A stretch of DNA of 64,000 nt. Source: Paraburkholderia sp. DHOC27. Its GTDB lineage: Bacteria > Pseudomonadota > Gammaproteobacteria > Burkholderiales > Burkholderiaceae. The notes below the pieces were generated by a model. The model searched no databases, was not told the DNA's origin, and saw nothing but the letters and a program-made list of their open reading frames with translations. The stretch is from the NCBI RefSeq assembly GCF_003429005.1, contig NZ_QVQV01000004.1:248518-312517 (forward strand), read 5' to 3'. Position 1 is the first letter of the stretch. Each line of letters begins with the position of its first letter. The position numbers and the translations under genes are program-made. Below, piece by piece: positions 31,199 through 40,503 of this stretch.

Positions 31199-32263
31199 TT
31201 AGCTCGCGTTGACTTCGCGCAGCACCGTGCGATGCTTCTGACGCAGCAGTTCTTCGTAGACGGTGACGTAGTTACGCGCCATCACCTTCGACGAGAAGCG
31301 GTCTTCGAACGCCTTGCGCACACCGGCGCGCGACAGCGACGACAGACGCTTGAGCGCCGCGACGGCGCTGATTTCGTCTTCGACGACGAAACCCGACACG
31401 CCGTTTTCGATGACTTCCGGCACCGAGCCGCGCTTGAACGCGATTACCGGCGTGCCGCAGGCCATTGCTTCGATCATCACCAGACCGAAGGGCTCCGGCC
31501 AGTCGATCGGGAACACCAGCGCGTGCGCGTTACCGAGGAACTCGCGCTTTTCGGCTTCGCCGATTTCGCCGATGTATTCGACGTGCGGGAGCGCCATCAA
31601 CGGCTTGATGACTTCTTCGTAGTAGGCGCGGTCGGCCTTGTCGATCTTGGCGGCAACCTTGAGCTTCATGCCTGCCTGGCCGGCGATCCGGATTGCGCGG
31701 TCAAGACCCTTCTCCGGCGAGACACGGCCGAGGAATGCGAGGTAGCCCGGTTCGACGTTCGGGATCGGCGTGAGCACGTCTTCCGGCAGACCGTGATAAA
31801 CGGTGGACAGCCAGTTGGCCTGTTGCAGCGGCACGCGCTGGTTGTCCGAAATGGACACCACGGGCACGTCGCTAAACGTATTGAAGATGGGTTGCAGTTC
31901 GGGCAGATCCAGACGACCGTGCATGGTGGTCAGGAACGGCACCGGCTGACGCGCGAACAGCGAGAACGGGTAGTAGTCGATGTGGAAATGCAGCACATCG
32001 AACTCGTCCGCACGGCGGCGCACTTCTTCCAGCAGCAGCATGTGCGGGGCCATCACGTCGCGAATGGTCGGGTCGAGGCGCAGCGCCTGCGGCCAGAAAG
32101 CTTCGAGTTTCGCCGAGGTCTGCGAATCGCCGCTCGCGAAGAGCGTCACATCGTGTCCCTGTTCGACCAGTGCTTCGGTCAGGTAGGACACTACCCGTTC
32201 CGTTCCGCCGTACAGCTTGGGAGGAACCGCCTCGTGCAACGGAGCGATTTGAGCGATTCGCAT
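31199..32263 (-). CDS. Glycosyltransferase, family 4 type
   Basis: 354 residues, GT-B fold. The N-terminus MRIAQIAPLHEAVPPKLYGG has the donor-fold start and the GGTERVV loop. The C-terminal half has FLGRVSPEKGLDRAIR, the E-x7-E type site in EPFGLVMIEAMACGTPVIA and GFVVEDE. It probably transfers a sugar from a nucleotide donor. The acceptor is unknown. GAGGAG lies 8 nt before the ATG. No other sugar-polymer genes surround it; trehalose genes are 3 kb away. Confidence 0.88.
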   Translation of the reverse strand: MRIAQIAPLHEAVPPKLYGGTERVVSYLTEALVEQGHDVTLFASGDSQTSAKLEAFWPQALRLDPTIRDVMAPHMLLLEEVRRRADEFDVLHFHIDYYPFSLFARQPVPFLTTMHGRLDLPELQPIFNTFSDVPVVSISDNQRVPLQQANWLSTVYHGLPEDVLTPIPNVEPGYLAFLGRVSPEKGLDRAIRIAGQAGMKLKVAAKIDKADRAYYEEVIKPLMALPHVEYIGEIGEAEKREFLGNAHALVFPIDWPEPFGLVMIEAMACGTPVIAFKRGSVPEVIENGVSGFVVEDEISAVAALKRLSSLSRAGVRKAFEDRFSSKVMARNYVTVYEELLRQKHRTVLREVNAS

Positions 32264-32901
32264 AGAAAGAACTCCTCGTAAAAAATCAGGCAAAAGTACA
32301 GCAGTTGTGAAAAGCGACTTCGCTTCGCTCGCCTGGCCAGCCGGGCCGGACTAGTCTGGCTCGAGCCTGTTTCGTTCGAGAAATCCTGCGATGGATCGCT
32401 TGGTAAGGATGCCCAGACTGATCATCGTCACCAGGCTGTTCATGTGCCATAAAACGCACATGCGTCAGACTCGTTGACAAACTGTCAGATAATTTCGCGG
32501 CACTTCCGAGCAAGCATTATGAGTGCCCGCAGCGCGCATGTAGGCGAACATTTCAAAGACTTTACGTTGTTACAAAGCGGAAACACTTTGCAAACCCTTG
32601 TTTTATAAGACAGTTCTACAGTAGGAACTGGCCCGGGCGCAGGCCTTGCGACCGCTTGTCTGCAAAATTTTCGCTCGTGCTTCAAACGCGCTGTCCAGCA
32701 CTTCGCCGCACGTAGAAGTACCCCTCGGCGGCGCTGAATGGCTTTTGTAATTATATCTCGAAATATGCCGCAATCTGCATGGCGCGCTGACTCATGGCGA
32801 GCGCGAGCGTAGCGACATTGCGCATACTCATCACGAAATCAGTCGGGTCCTGATGCTCCCGGAGGCGGGCGGAATGGCTTTTGCGTGTTTACAATGCGAA
32901 C
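32264..32901. other. Long gene-free spacer, relatively AT-rich
   Basis: About 640 bp between the divergent glycosyltransferase and second ABC exporter. Short open frames here look random. Visible items: TGACA-AAC-TGTCA inverted repeat at 32475-32487, two copies of GAATGGCTTTTG (near 32734 and 32872), and stretches such as TTGTAATTATATCTCG that are AT-richer than the neighbouring genes. It could hold an undetected small RNA, but I see no defined structure. Confidence 0.4.
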
Positions 32902-32981
32902 ATGCGCCTTTTTGCGACGATGCTCCCCGTGGCCCATGCCGTTGCATGACATAACCTGAACCACACCGACCACACGATCAA

Positions 32982-34817
32982 TTGGAACATCTCACCATCG
33001 CTCAGCGTAATGCCCACAACGCACGGCTTTCGAGCTATGCGCACCGGCCGCTTGCGTTCCTGTTTCGCTTTATCCGCCGCCACCCGTTCGCGCATGCGAT
33101 CGTCCTGTGCAGCGTGTTTGCGGCCGTCGGCTGTGCGCTCGCTTCTCAATATGCGATCAAGCATCTGATCGACGTGCTGGGTGAAGGGCGTCACCATCCG
33201 GGCCCGCTGTGGGGCGCGTTCGCCATCCTCGTTGGCTTGATCGCCGCAGATAACCTGCTGTGGCGGGTTGGCGGCTGGGTGGCCGCGCACACCTTCGTCG
33301 CCGTCACGGGCGACCTGCGCCGCGATCTCTTTCAATATTTGAGCGGCCACTCCCCCACTTACTACGCCGAGAAGCAGCCTGGCATGCTGGCGAGCCGCAT
33401 CACCGCGACCTCGAACGCCGTCTACACCGCCGAGAACACGACCGCGTGGAACGTGCTGCCGCCATGTATCGCCGTGCTTGGCGCCATCATCATGATCATC
33501 GCCGTCAATCCGTTGATGGCGGCCGGCCTGATGCTCTGCTCGGCGATTCTTTCCGTGGTGCTGTACAAGCTGGCTGGGCGCGGTTCGGCGCGCCACCACC
33601 ACTTCGCCACCAAGGCCGCGTCCGTGGACGGCGAGCTGGTGGACGTGATCAGCAACATGGGACTCGTGCGCGCCTTTGGCATGACCTTCCGCGAGCAGGC
33701 GCGCTTTGGCGCCACCGTCAAAGCGGAGATGGACGCGCGCCAGCAAAGCCTGCTCTACCTCGAGAAGCTGCGCCTGCTGCACGCGGTCATCACCGCCATG
33801 TTGTCTGCCGGGTTGCTCGGCTGGGCACTGTGGCTGTGGAATAACGGCCGCGCCACCTCGGGCGACATCGTGCTGGTGAGCTCGCTCGGCTTCACCATTC
33901 TGCACGGCACGCGCGACCTCGCCGTCGCCCTCGTCGACGTCACCCAGCATATTGCACGGCTCGCCGAGGCGGTGCGCACCCTGCTCGAACCGCATGGCAT
34001 GCCCGATCGCTCGGACGCTGTCGAACTGGTGCCGCAGGGCGGCCGTATCGACTTCGAAGGCGTCACCTTCGCCTATCCGCGCCGCCGTCCGATCCTCGAT
34101 CACTTCGATCTGCACATCCAGCCGGGTCAACGGGTGGGGCTGATCGGCAAGTCGGGCGCCGGCAAGTCCACCGTGCTCGCGCTGCTGCAACGGTTCTACG
34201 AGACTCAGGGCGGTCAGATCAAGATCGACGGTCAGGACATTGCGACCATCACGCAAGACAGCCTGCGGCACGCCATTGCGGTTGTCCCGCAGGACATCGC
34301 CCTGTTCCACCGCACCGTCTACGAGAACATCGCCTACGGCCGGCCCGAGGCGAGCCGCGAGGAAGTGCTGGCGGCGGCGCGGGAAGCGCGCTGTACGGAC
34401 TTCATCGAAGCCATGCCGGAAGGTTACGACACCATTGTGGGCGACCGCGGCGTCAAGCTCTCGGGCGGTCAGCGGCAGCGTATCGCCATTGCACGCGCCA
34501 TCCTGAAGAACGCGCCCATTCTGCTGCTCGACGAGGCCACCTCGGCGCTGGATAGCGCCTCCGAGGAAGCCATCCAGAAGGCACTGGACCGTCTGATGGT
34601 GGGCCGTACCGTGGTGGCGATCGCGCACCGGCTGTCCACGCTGAACAGCTTTGACCGCATCATCGTGATGAGCGCCGGCAAAGTGGTGGACGACGGCAGC
34701 CCGGAAGTGCTGCGCGACCGTCCGGGCCTGTATCGCGATCTGCTGTCCAAGCAGTACGGCAAGGCCACCACCCTGCATGCGGGCGGCAAGAAAGTGGACG
34801 AGCAGCACGTGGTTTGA
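32982..34817 (+). CDS. ABC exporter, membrane domain fused to ATPase (second copy)
   Basis: 611 residues. Six membrane segments over about 30-300, then an ATPase domain with Walker A GKSGAGKST, signature LSGGQRQR, Walker B ILLLDEATSALD and switch His in IAHRLSTL. Related to the exporter 4.4 kb upstream in fold, but clearly diverged. It looks like an MsbA-type lipid or drug exporter. The start is uncertain: TTG at 32982 is the first usable codon after an in-frame stop and lacks a clear ribosome site. Confidence 0.88.
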   Translation: MEHLTIAQRNAHNARLSSYAHRPLAFLFRFIRRHPFAHAIVLCSVFAAVGCALASQYAIKHLIDVLGEGRHHPGPLWGAFAILVGLIAADNLLWRVGGWVAAHTFVAVTGDLRRDLFQYLSGHSPTYYAEKQPGMLASRITATSNAVYTAENTTAWNVLPPCIAVLGAIIMIIAVNPLMAAGLMLCSAILSVVLYKLAGRGSARHHHFATKAASVDGELVDVISNMGLVRAFGMTFREQARFGATVKAEMDARQQSLLYLEKLRLLHAVITAMLSAGLLGWALWLWNNGRATSGDIVLVSSLGFTILHGTRDLAVALVDVTQHIARLAEAVRTLLEPHGMPDRSDAVELVPQGGRIDFEGVTFAYPRRRPILDHFDLHIQPGQRVGLIGKSGAGKSTVLALLQRFYETQGGQIKIDGQDIATITQDSLRHAIAVVPQDIALFHRTVYENIAYGRPEASREEVLAAAREARCTDFIEAMPEGYDTIVGDRGVKLSGGQRQRIAIARAILKNAPILLLDEATSALDSASEEAIQKALDRLMVGRTVVAIAHRLSTLNSFDRIIVMSAGKVVDDGSPEVLRDRPGLYRDLLSKQYGKATTLHAGGKKVDEQHVV

Positions 34818-34870
34818 TGAGCGAGCAAGGTTGCGTCTGACGAGCAACCGTGCAAATCATGCCGCTGGAT

Positions 34871-34912
34871 TGTAAAAAAGCCGCTTCGGTTTATGCCGAA
34901 GCGGCTTTTTCA
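34871..34912. terminator. Bidirectional terminator
   Basis: AAAAAGCCGCTTCGG / CCGAAGCGGCTTTTT, 15-bp perfect stem, 6-nt loop, with A and T runs on both sides. It can end the ABC exporter (plus) and otsA (minus). Confidence 0.92.
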
Positions 34913-35047
34913 TGTGCTGGGTTTTGACCACGGCCGGGTGTTGAGTTGCTCAGGCGGGCAGCCATTCTCGGCAATTCGATTCAATGGCCAGTACGGACGC
35001 GCTGCGAATATTCCGCCAGTGCGCAAGTTCCTCCGCCGCGCGGCCCT

Positions 35048-36511
35048 TCAACCCGCCAGTCCCTCGCCCGCGGCGACGGCTGCGTCCTCGCCCCCCGTCT
35101 CCCCGCTGGTGGTCTGCAAATCGCGCATGAAGTTGTCCCGCCACACCGAGACATTGTTCTCGCGCAACTGCACCATCATGTCGCGATAGCGCGCCTGACG
35201 CTCGGCGAGCGGCATGGAGAGCGCCGTGGCAAGCGCCTCGGCCATGCCGTCGATATCCACCGGATTCACGATCAGCGCCCCGTCCAGTTCCTGGGCGGCG
35301 CCCGCGAAGCGCGACAACACCAGCACGCCGGGATTCTCCGGATCCTGCGCCGACACATATTCCTTGGCGACGAGGTTCATGCCGTCGCGCAGCGGCGTCA
35401 CGTATCCCACATGCGCCGTGCGGAACAGGGCGGCCAGCACCGGCCGCTCGTACTGCCGGTGAATGTAGAGGATCGGCGCCCAGTCGAGTTCGGCAAAACG
35501 GCCGTTGATGCGGCCGGACTCGCCCTCCAGTTGCAGGCGGATATCCTGGTAGGCGTTCAGATCGGCGCGAGTGGGCGGCGCGATCTGCAAAAACGACACC
35601 TTGTTCCGCTGCGACGGCGTATGTTCGAGCAGCCGTTCGAACGCACGGAAGCGCTCCACCAGCCCTTTCGAATAATCCAGCCGGTCGACGCTCATGATCA
35701 GCTTGCGTGCATGCAGCGTGGCCTTCATGGTCCGCACCGGCTTGCCGCGCTCGCCGGACTTGGCCAGTTCGGCAATCTCATCCGGGTAGACGCCGATCGG
35801 ATACGCCGCCGCACGCAACGTCCGGCCAAAGGCCTTGATCGTGCTCGGCGCGGGCCGAGTTCCCGCAGTCAACGCCTGCGGTGACGCTTCCACTGTGCCG
35901 TTGGCCTCGTTGACGATGTAGTCGCAAAACGCGCGCAGATCGGGCGCGGTCTGGAAACCGAGCAAATCGAACGAACAGAGTGCCTCGACCAGTTCGCGAT
36001 GCGGCGGCACCGCCAGCAGCACCTGCGAGGCGGGAAACGGGATGTGCAGGAAAAAGCCGATGCGGTTTTTCACGCCCGCCGCGCGCAGCGCCTGGGCGAA
36101 CGGAATCAGATGATAGTCGTGCACCCAGATCACGTCGTCGGCACGCAGCAGCGGCACGAGTTGCTGCGCAAGCCACGCATTCACGCGACAGTAGCCTTCG
36201 AAATCGTGCCGGTCGTACTGCAGCAGATCCGCCCGGTAGTGGAAGGCCGGCCACAGCGTGGCGTTCGAAAAGCCGCGGTAGTACTGGTCGTAGTCGCGCC
36301 GCATCAGGCCGATGGTGGCGAAGGTCACGGGCCCCCGCTCTTCCACGCTGATCTGCGGCGGTCCGGAAGTGAGCACTTCGCCGCTCCAGCCGAACCACAT
36401 GCCGCCGGTTTCCTTCAGCGCATCGTAGACACCCACCGCGAGGCCACCGGCCGCCGGGCCGCCTTCCGAGATCGGTGCGACCCGGTTCGATACGATAATC
36501 AGTCGGCTCAT
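35048..36511 (-). CDS. otsA: Trehalose-6-phosphate synthase OtsA
   Basis: 487 residues. GT20 enzyme joining UDP-glucose and glucose-6-phosphate. Seen: SNRVAPISEGGPAAGGLAVG near the start, VIWVHDYHLIPFA, FFLHIPFPASQ, SVDRLDYSKGL and LRDGMNLVAKEYVSAQ, all typical donor and acceptor site segments. The start at MSRLIIVSNR was chosen because the longer open frame adds 48 residues not expected in the family. otsB lies 55 bp upstream on the same strand, so the order is otsB-otsA. Product relates to osmotic and desiccation protection. Confidence 0.96.
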   Translation of the reverse strand: MSRLIIVSNRVAPISEGGPAAGGLAVGVYDALKETGGMWFGWSGEVLTSGPPQISVEERGPVTFATIGLMRRDYDQYYRGFSNATLWPAFHYRADLLQYDRHDFEGYCRVNAWLAQQLVPLLRADDVIWVHDYHLIPFAQALRAAGVKNRIGFFLHIPFPASQVLLAVPPHRELVEALCSFDLLGFQTAPDLRAFCDYIVNEANGTVEASPQALTAGTRPAPSTIKAFGRTLRAAAYPIGVYPDEIAELAKSGERGKPVRTMKATLHARKLIMSVDRLDYSKGLVERFRAFERLLEHTPSQRNKVSFLQIAPPTRADLNAYQDIRLQLEGESGRINGRFAELDWAPILYIHRQYERPVLAALFRTAHVGYVTPLRDGMNLVAKEYVSAQDPENPGVLVLSRFAGAAQELDGALIVNPVDIDGMAEALATALSMPLAERQARYRDMMVQLRENNVSVWRDNFMRDLQTTSGETGGEDAAVAAGEGLAG

Positions 36512-36566
36512 GAAGCGCGCTTTCCGTGCAGTTGGAACGTCGACAACAGGCGTAACGCAAGCATCG

Positions 36567-37316
36567 TCATGTTCCGCGCGCCGCCTTGACGATGGTATCG
36601 AGCCATTCGAGCAACGCGCTGACGGACTCGAGCCGCGTACGCGCAATCGTGTCACCCGGGCCCACCTTGATCGAGATACCGCCGCGCTCGTTGGCGACCA
36701 CGAAGCCTTTCTCGTCGGTCAGATCGTCGCCCGCGAACACGGGCGTGCGGCCCGTGAACGGCGGCTCGTCCAGGAACGCGCGCACCGCGCGGCCCTTGTC
36801 GACGTCTTTCGGCTTGATCTCGTAGACCATCTTGCCCGGCTGCAGCACGTACGCGCCGGGATAGTCGGCCACCAGCCGCTCGGTGGCCGCGCGCGCCGCC
36901 GGCTCGCGATCCGGCGCGTTGCGGTAGTGCAGTGCGAGCGCCGCGCCCTTGATTTCGAGCAGCATCCCCGGATTGTTGTTGACGACTTCCGCCAGCACCT
37001 GCTCCATGCGCAGCAGCCGGTCGTCGTTGAAGCCGATGCGCTGGGTGTCGCCATTGGCGTCGCGCCGCTCCGCGCCGTGCAGACCGGCAATCGGCAGATC
37101 GGGCATGCCGAGGTAACCATCAATGCTTTCAATGCCACGCCCGGAGACGACCGCTACCGCGCCATTGGTCAGGCGGCGCAGTTCGGTCAGCAGGCCGATC
37201 ACCTCGGGCTGCACCCGCACGCCATCGGGCGTTGACGCCAGTTCGACGAGGGTGCCATCGAAATCGAAAAAGAATGCCGTCTCGCTAAGAGACAGAACAG
37301 CCGGAAGTGCTTGCAT
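36567..37316 (-). CDS. otsB: Trehalose-6-phosphate phosphatase OtsB
   Basis: 249 residues. HAD-type phosphatase that removes phosphate from trehalose-6-phosphate to finish trehalose synthesis. The catalytic FFFDFDGTLVEL motif, the SGRG loop near residue 60, the K in YVLQPGKMVYEIKP and the final VFAGDDLTDEKGF acids are all present. First gene of the otsBA unit. Confidence 0.95.
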   Translation of the reverse strand: MQALPAVLSLSETAFFFDFDGTLVELASTPDGVRVQPEVIGLLTELRRLTNGAVAVVSGRGIESIDGYLGMPDLPIAGLHGAERRDANGDTQRIGFNDDRLLRMEQVLAEVVNNNPGMLLEIKGAALALHYRNAPDREPAARAATERLVADYPGAYVLQPGKMVYEIKPKDVDKGRAVRAFLDEPPFTGRTPVFAGDDLTDEKGFVVANERGGISIKVGPGDTIARTRLESVSALLEWLDTIVKAARGT

Positions 37317-37744
37317 GGGTTTATCTTGCCTTTCAGCCGCTCTAAGCTGCAAAAGTGTGCGCATCTTACCGCGCGTACCGCTATTTTTCGGGAAAGTCAG
37401 GCCGAGCGCAACGCCGGTCGGGCTTGCGGCCCCGTGAGTTCATGGTTTAAGCGCGGCGAGCAGGGGTGAGCGGTGGTTACTGCCGGCTTGTCGCGAGATT
37501 CGGACGCGGTTTACTTTCGAAGCCGGCCCGCGCCGCACCTCGCCGCACCTCCGCCGCCCCCGCGCTACAGACAGCTTTCAGGCCCCTGCGTCACATTGAC
37601 TCGCCATATCTGCCGTACGGGGTTGCGTATGACGTCATTCAATAAATTGCGATACAGTCCCAGCCACGCGTGAGTCGCACGGACGCCATACAGCACATAC
37701 AGCACGCCGACGTTGCATTTGCCCCGTCATAGATCGAGTACCCG
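37317..37744. other. Divergent spacer between otsB and the sco gene
   Basis: 428 bp without a gene. It should contain the promoters of both flanking genes. I see a perfect TGACGTCA palindrome (37630-37637) and a short Cys/Pro-codon repeat (CCGCACCTC-like) near 37535-37560. No promoter stands out. Confidence 0.35.
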
Positions 37745-38401
37745 ATGCCTGCTTTGTTCCCCAGAATGTCAGATCGAGATGCGAAACGCGCCGCCCTGCC
37801 CGCGTGGCTTGCGCGGATTCCGCTGCTTGCGCTGATCCCGCTGCTCGTGGCACTCACGGGGTGCAGCCACAAGGAAGAGCCCTGGCGTCTGACCAATGTC
37901 ACGGGCCACCTGCCCGATCTCGACTTTTCACTGACCGCGGATAACGGCAAACAGGTCACCGGCGAGAATTTCAAGGGCGACGCGGCGCTCGTTTATTTTG
38001 GTTACACGCACTGCCCGGACGTTTGTCCCGAGACGATGGCGCGCCTGATGCAGGTGATGAGCAAGCTGGGACCCGACGCGCAGAAGGTGCGTATCCTGTT
38101 CATTACGGTGGATCCGGCGCGCGATACACCGCAGTCATTGCATGATTACGTCGACGCATTCGACGCCCAGCACACCGTTGGCCTGACCGGCAGCGACGCC
38201 CAGATCGAGACGCTGGCGCGTCACTACCGTGTGGCGTATCAAATGGAAAAGCGCGACCCGCATGGCGAGTATGAAGTCACGCACAGCTCCGCCGTGTACG
38301 TGTTCGATGCAGAGGGTCACGCGCGCCTGCTTGCCACCAGCAACGATTCGCCCGACGTGATCGCCGCCGATCTGCGTCGTATCATTGACGCCCCTGTTTA
38401 A
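37745..38401 (+). CDS. SCO1/SenC copper chaperone
   Basis: 218 residues. Lipoprotein signal with lipobox VALTGC (Cys40), then a thioredoxin fold. Copper ligands: CPDVC (Cys90, Cys94) and the His in EVTHSSAVYVF. Sco proteins deliver copper to, or reduce, the CuA site of cytochrome c oxidase. A PCuAC chaperone and a CtaG-like assembly protein follow on the same strand with short gaps, so the three form a copper and oxidase assembly operon. Confidence 0.93.
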   Translation: MPALFPRMSDRDAKRAALPAWLARIPLLALIPLLVALTGCSHKEEPWRLTNVTGHLPDLDFSLTADNGKQVTGENFKGDAALVYFGYTHCPDVCPETMARLMQVMSKLGPDAQKVRILFITVDPARDTPQSLHDYVDAFDAQHTVGLTGSDAQIETLARHYRVAYQMEKRDPHGEYEVTHSSAVYVFDAEGHARLLATSNDSPDVIAADLRRIIDAPV

Positions 38402-38477
38402 CGACTTGTATGAGCCGTCCCGGCGACGCGCAGCACCTGCATGTGATGTCGTCTTTCCTGTACTTCCGAGTTTGCTT

Positions 38478-38939
38478 ATGACTATCAAGATCAAAACATC
38501 GTTGGCACTGAGTCTCGCCGCTGTGCTCTCCCTGAGTTTGGCCGTCGGTGCACACGCGGCAGGCACGCAAGCCATCAGCGCGCAAAACGCGTGGGTGCGC
38601 TGGCTGCCGAACAATCTGCCGGCCGCCGGCTACGTGACGCTCGTCAACGCCAGCGACAAACCCATCGACCTCACCGACATTTCCAGCGACGACTACGAAG
38701 GCGCGATGCTGCATCAGACGGTGTCGAACGGCTCGACCCAGCAGATGGTGATGGTCGACAAGCTGACGGTGCCCGCACACGGCCAGGTCGCGATTGCGCC
38801 GGGCGGCTATCACGTGATGCTGGAACACGCGCAGCATAAGGTTGCGCCCGGCGACACGGTGCACCTGAAGCTGCAGTTCTCCGACGGCGAAACGCTGAAC
38901 ACGCCGTTCGTGGTCAAGTCGCCGGCCCAGGCGAACTAA
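38478..38939 (+). CDS. PCuAC-type periplasmic copper chaperone
   Basis: 153 residues. Signal peptide ends in AHAA before GTQAISAQ. The copper motif H(M)-x10-M-x21-H-x-M is matched exactly: MLHQT..., then Met 11 residues on, then YHVM 22 residues later. These proteins pass Cu(I) to Sco or CuA. The start at MTIKIKTSLAL gives a clean signal peptide; an upstream start overlaps the sco gene and would hide it. 76 bp after sco. Confidence 0.93.
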   Translation: MTIKIKTSLALSLAAVLSLSLAVGAHAAGTQAISAQNAWVRWLPNNLPAAGYVTLVNASDKPIDLTDISSDDYEGAMLHQTVSNGSTQQMVMVDKLTVPAHGQVAIAPGGYHVMLEHAQHKVAPGDTVHLKLQFSDGETLNTPFVVKSPAQAN

Positions 38940-38965
38940 CCACTCGTGCAAACCAACACCGCCCG

Positions 38966-39856
38966 ATGAACCTGCTCTACTGGCTCGAACCGTGGGAGCC
39001 GTCGCCGACCGTCGTGATCGCGATAGGCGTGGCGGCCATCCTGTTCCTGCGTGGCGCGCGAAAGGCGAAGGTGTCGATGCCGCGGCGCGTGTCGTTCTGG
39101 TTCGGACTCGTGGCGCTGTATATCGCGCTTCACACGCGGCTCGATTATTTCTTCGAGCACGAGTTCTTTATGCATCGCGCGCAGCATCTGGTGCTGCATC
39201 ACCTCGGGCCGTTCTTCATTGCGTTGTCGTATCCGGGCGCTGCGCTGCGTGCGGGCATTCCGTTCAGCTGGCGGCAACGCTTCGTCAGGCCCGCATTGCA
39301 GAGCGCGCCGGTTCGCCGCGTGCTCGACTTCGTGATGCATCCGGTCGTGGCATGTGGCCTGTTTGTCGGCCTGATCTATTTCTGGCTGCTCTCGCCCATT
39401 CATTTCGTGGCGATGCTCGACTGGCGGCTGTATCGGGTGATGAACTGGAGCATGGTGATCGACGGTCTGATGTTCTGGTGGCTGGTGCTCGATCCACGCC
39501 CGGCGCCGCCTGCGCGACTCGCGCCAGGCCGCCGCATTCTGGTGGTGATCGCCGCCATTCCGCCGCAGATTCTACTCGGCGCATTCATCTTCTTCACACC
39601 TAACGAGCTGTACCCGATCTATTCGATCTGCGGGCGCGCGTTCACGTGGTTGAGCCCAATGCGCGATCAGCAAATCGGCGGGCTGCTGTTGTGGATTCCA
39701 GGCTCGATGATGAGCGTGATCGGCGCGCTGATCGCGATGCGTCACTGGATGCGGCTATCGGCCCGCGGCCGGCTGCGTGACAAACGCCCTCAGGCGCGGG
39801 GCCGCACACCCGCGCCCACTGCCTCGATCACGAAGCCGCACGCGCGCACGGACTGA
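38966..39856 (+). CDS. Cytochrome c oxidase assembly protein, CtaG (caa3_CtaG) family
   Basis: 296 residues with about six or seven membrane segments. Conserved acidic/histidine region DYFFEHEFFMHRAQHLVLHH and the later FVMHPVVACGLF and GGLLLWIPGSMMSVI stretches fit the caa3-type CtaG family, which helps place copper in the oxidase. It lies 26 bp after the PCuAC gene. Not the same fold as the Cox11/CtaG of the aa3 system. Confidence 0.85.
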   Translation: MNLLYWLEPWEPSPTVVIAIGVAAILFLRGARKAKVSMPRRVSFWFGLVALYIALHTRLDYFFEHEFFMHRAQHLVLHHLGPFFIALSYPGAALRAGIPFSWRQRFVRPALQSAPVRRVLDFVMHPVVACGLFVGLIYFWLLSPIHFVAMLDWRLYRVMNWSMVIDGLMFWWLVLDPRPAPPARLAPGRRILVVIAAIPPQILLGAFIFFTPNELYPIYSICGRAFTWLSPMRDQQIGGLLLWIPGSMMSVIGALIAMRHWMRLSARGRLRDKRPQARGRTPAPTASITKPHARTD

Positions 39857-39858
39857 AC

Positions 39859-40353
39859 TCAGGCGGCACGCATCCAGACGTGCGGAATGCCGTCTTCTTC
39901 GTGAACGTCGGAGATCGGTGCAAAACCGAAGGCGCCGTAAAACCCTTGCAGATGGGCCTGCGCATGCAGACGTATCGGCGTGTCCGGCCACTGCCTCGCA
40001 ATATGTTCGAGCGCGCGTTCGAGCATCTTGTTGCCGAGACCCATGCCGCGAAAATCCGCCGTGGTCAGCACGCGGCCGATGCGGATGTCGGTGTCGCCCT
40101 CATCCGGCAGCAATACCCGCAGATACCCCGCCAGTTTTGCTTTTCCCGCCGCGCTGCCGAAGGCGAACAGATGCCAGGCGTCGGTGTCGAGTCCGTCGAT
40201 ATCGCCGTACACGCAATTCTGCTCGACCACGAACACTTCGCTGCGCGCGGCCAGCATGGCGTAGACCTCGGCGGACGTGAGGTCGTCGAAGGCCTTCCAG
40301 CGCCATTCAAAGGTCGTAGACGAAGTGGTGTCGGATTGCAGCGGCTTGTTCAT
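39859..40353 (-). CDS. GNAT acetyltransferase, ElaA-like
   Basis: 164 residues. N-terminal FEWRWKAFDDLTSAEVYAML and RSEVFVVEQNCVYGDIDGLD are the ElaA pattern. The acetyl-CoA loop is IGRVLTTADFRGMGLGNKML (Q/R-x-x-G-x-G/A). Target unknown. Its stop is 2 bp from the ctaG stop (convergent). Two in-frame ATGs 4 codons apart compete as start and neither has a ribosome site. Confidence 0.88.
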   Translation of the reverse strand: MNKPLQSDTTSSTTFEWRWKAFDDLTSAEVYAMLAARSEVFVVEQNCVYGDIDGLDTDAWHLFAFGSAAGKAKLAGYLRVLLPDEGDTDIRIGRVLTTADFRGMGLGNKMLERALEHIARQWPDTPIRLHAQAHLQGFYGAFGFAPISDVHEEDGIPHVWMRAA

Positions 40354-40503
40354 GGCGAGGCACATCAGATGAGATTCGCCCAGGCGGGCGGCGTTGGCAG
40401 AATTATGCCGCGAATGCCGCGTGAGGATGCTGTCGAACCTGCCCGCGTCTGCTTACGCCCGCTAATCGTAACCAATGGCCACGAATGAGCCAACTGCGCG
40501 AGC

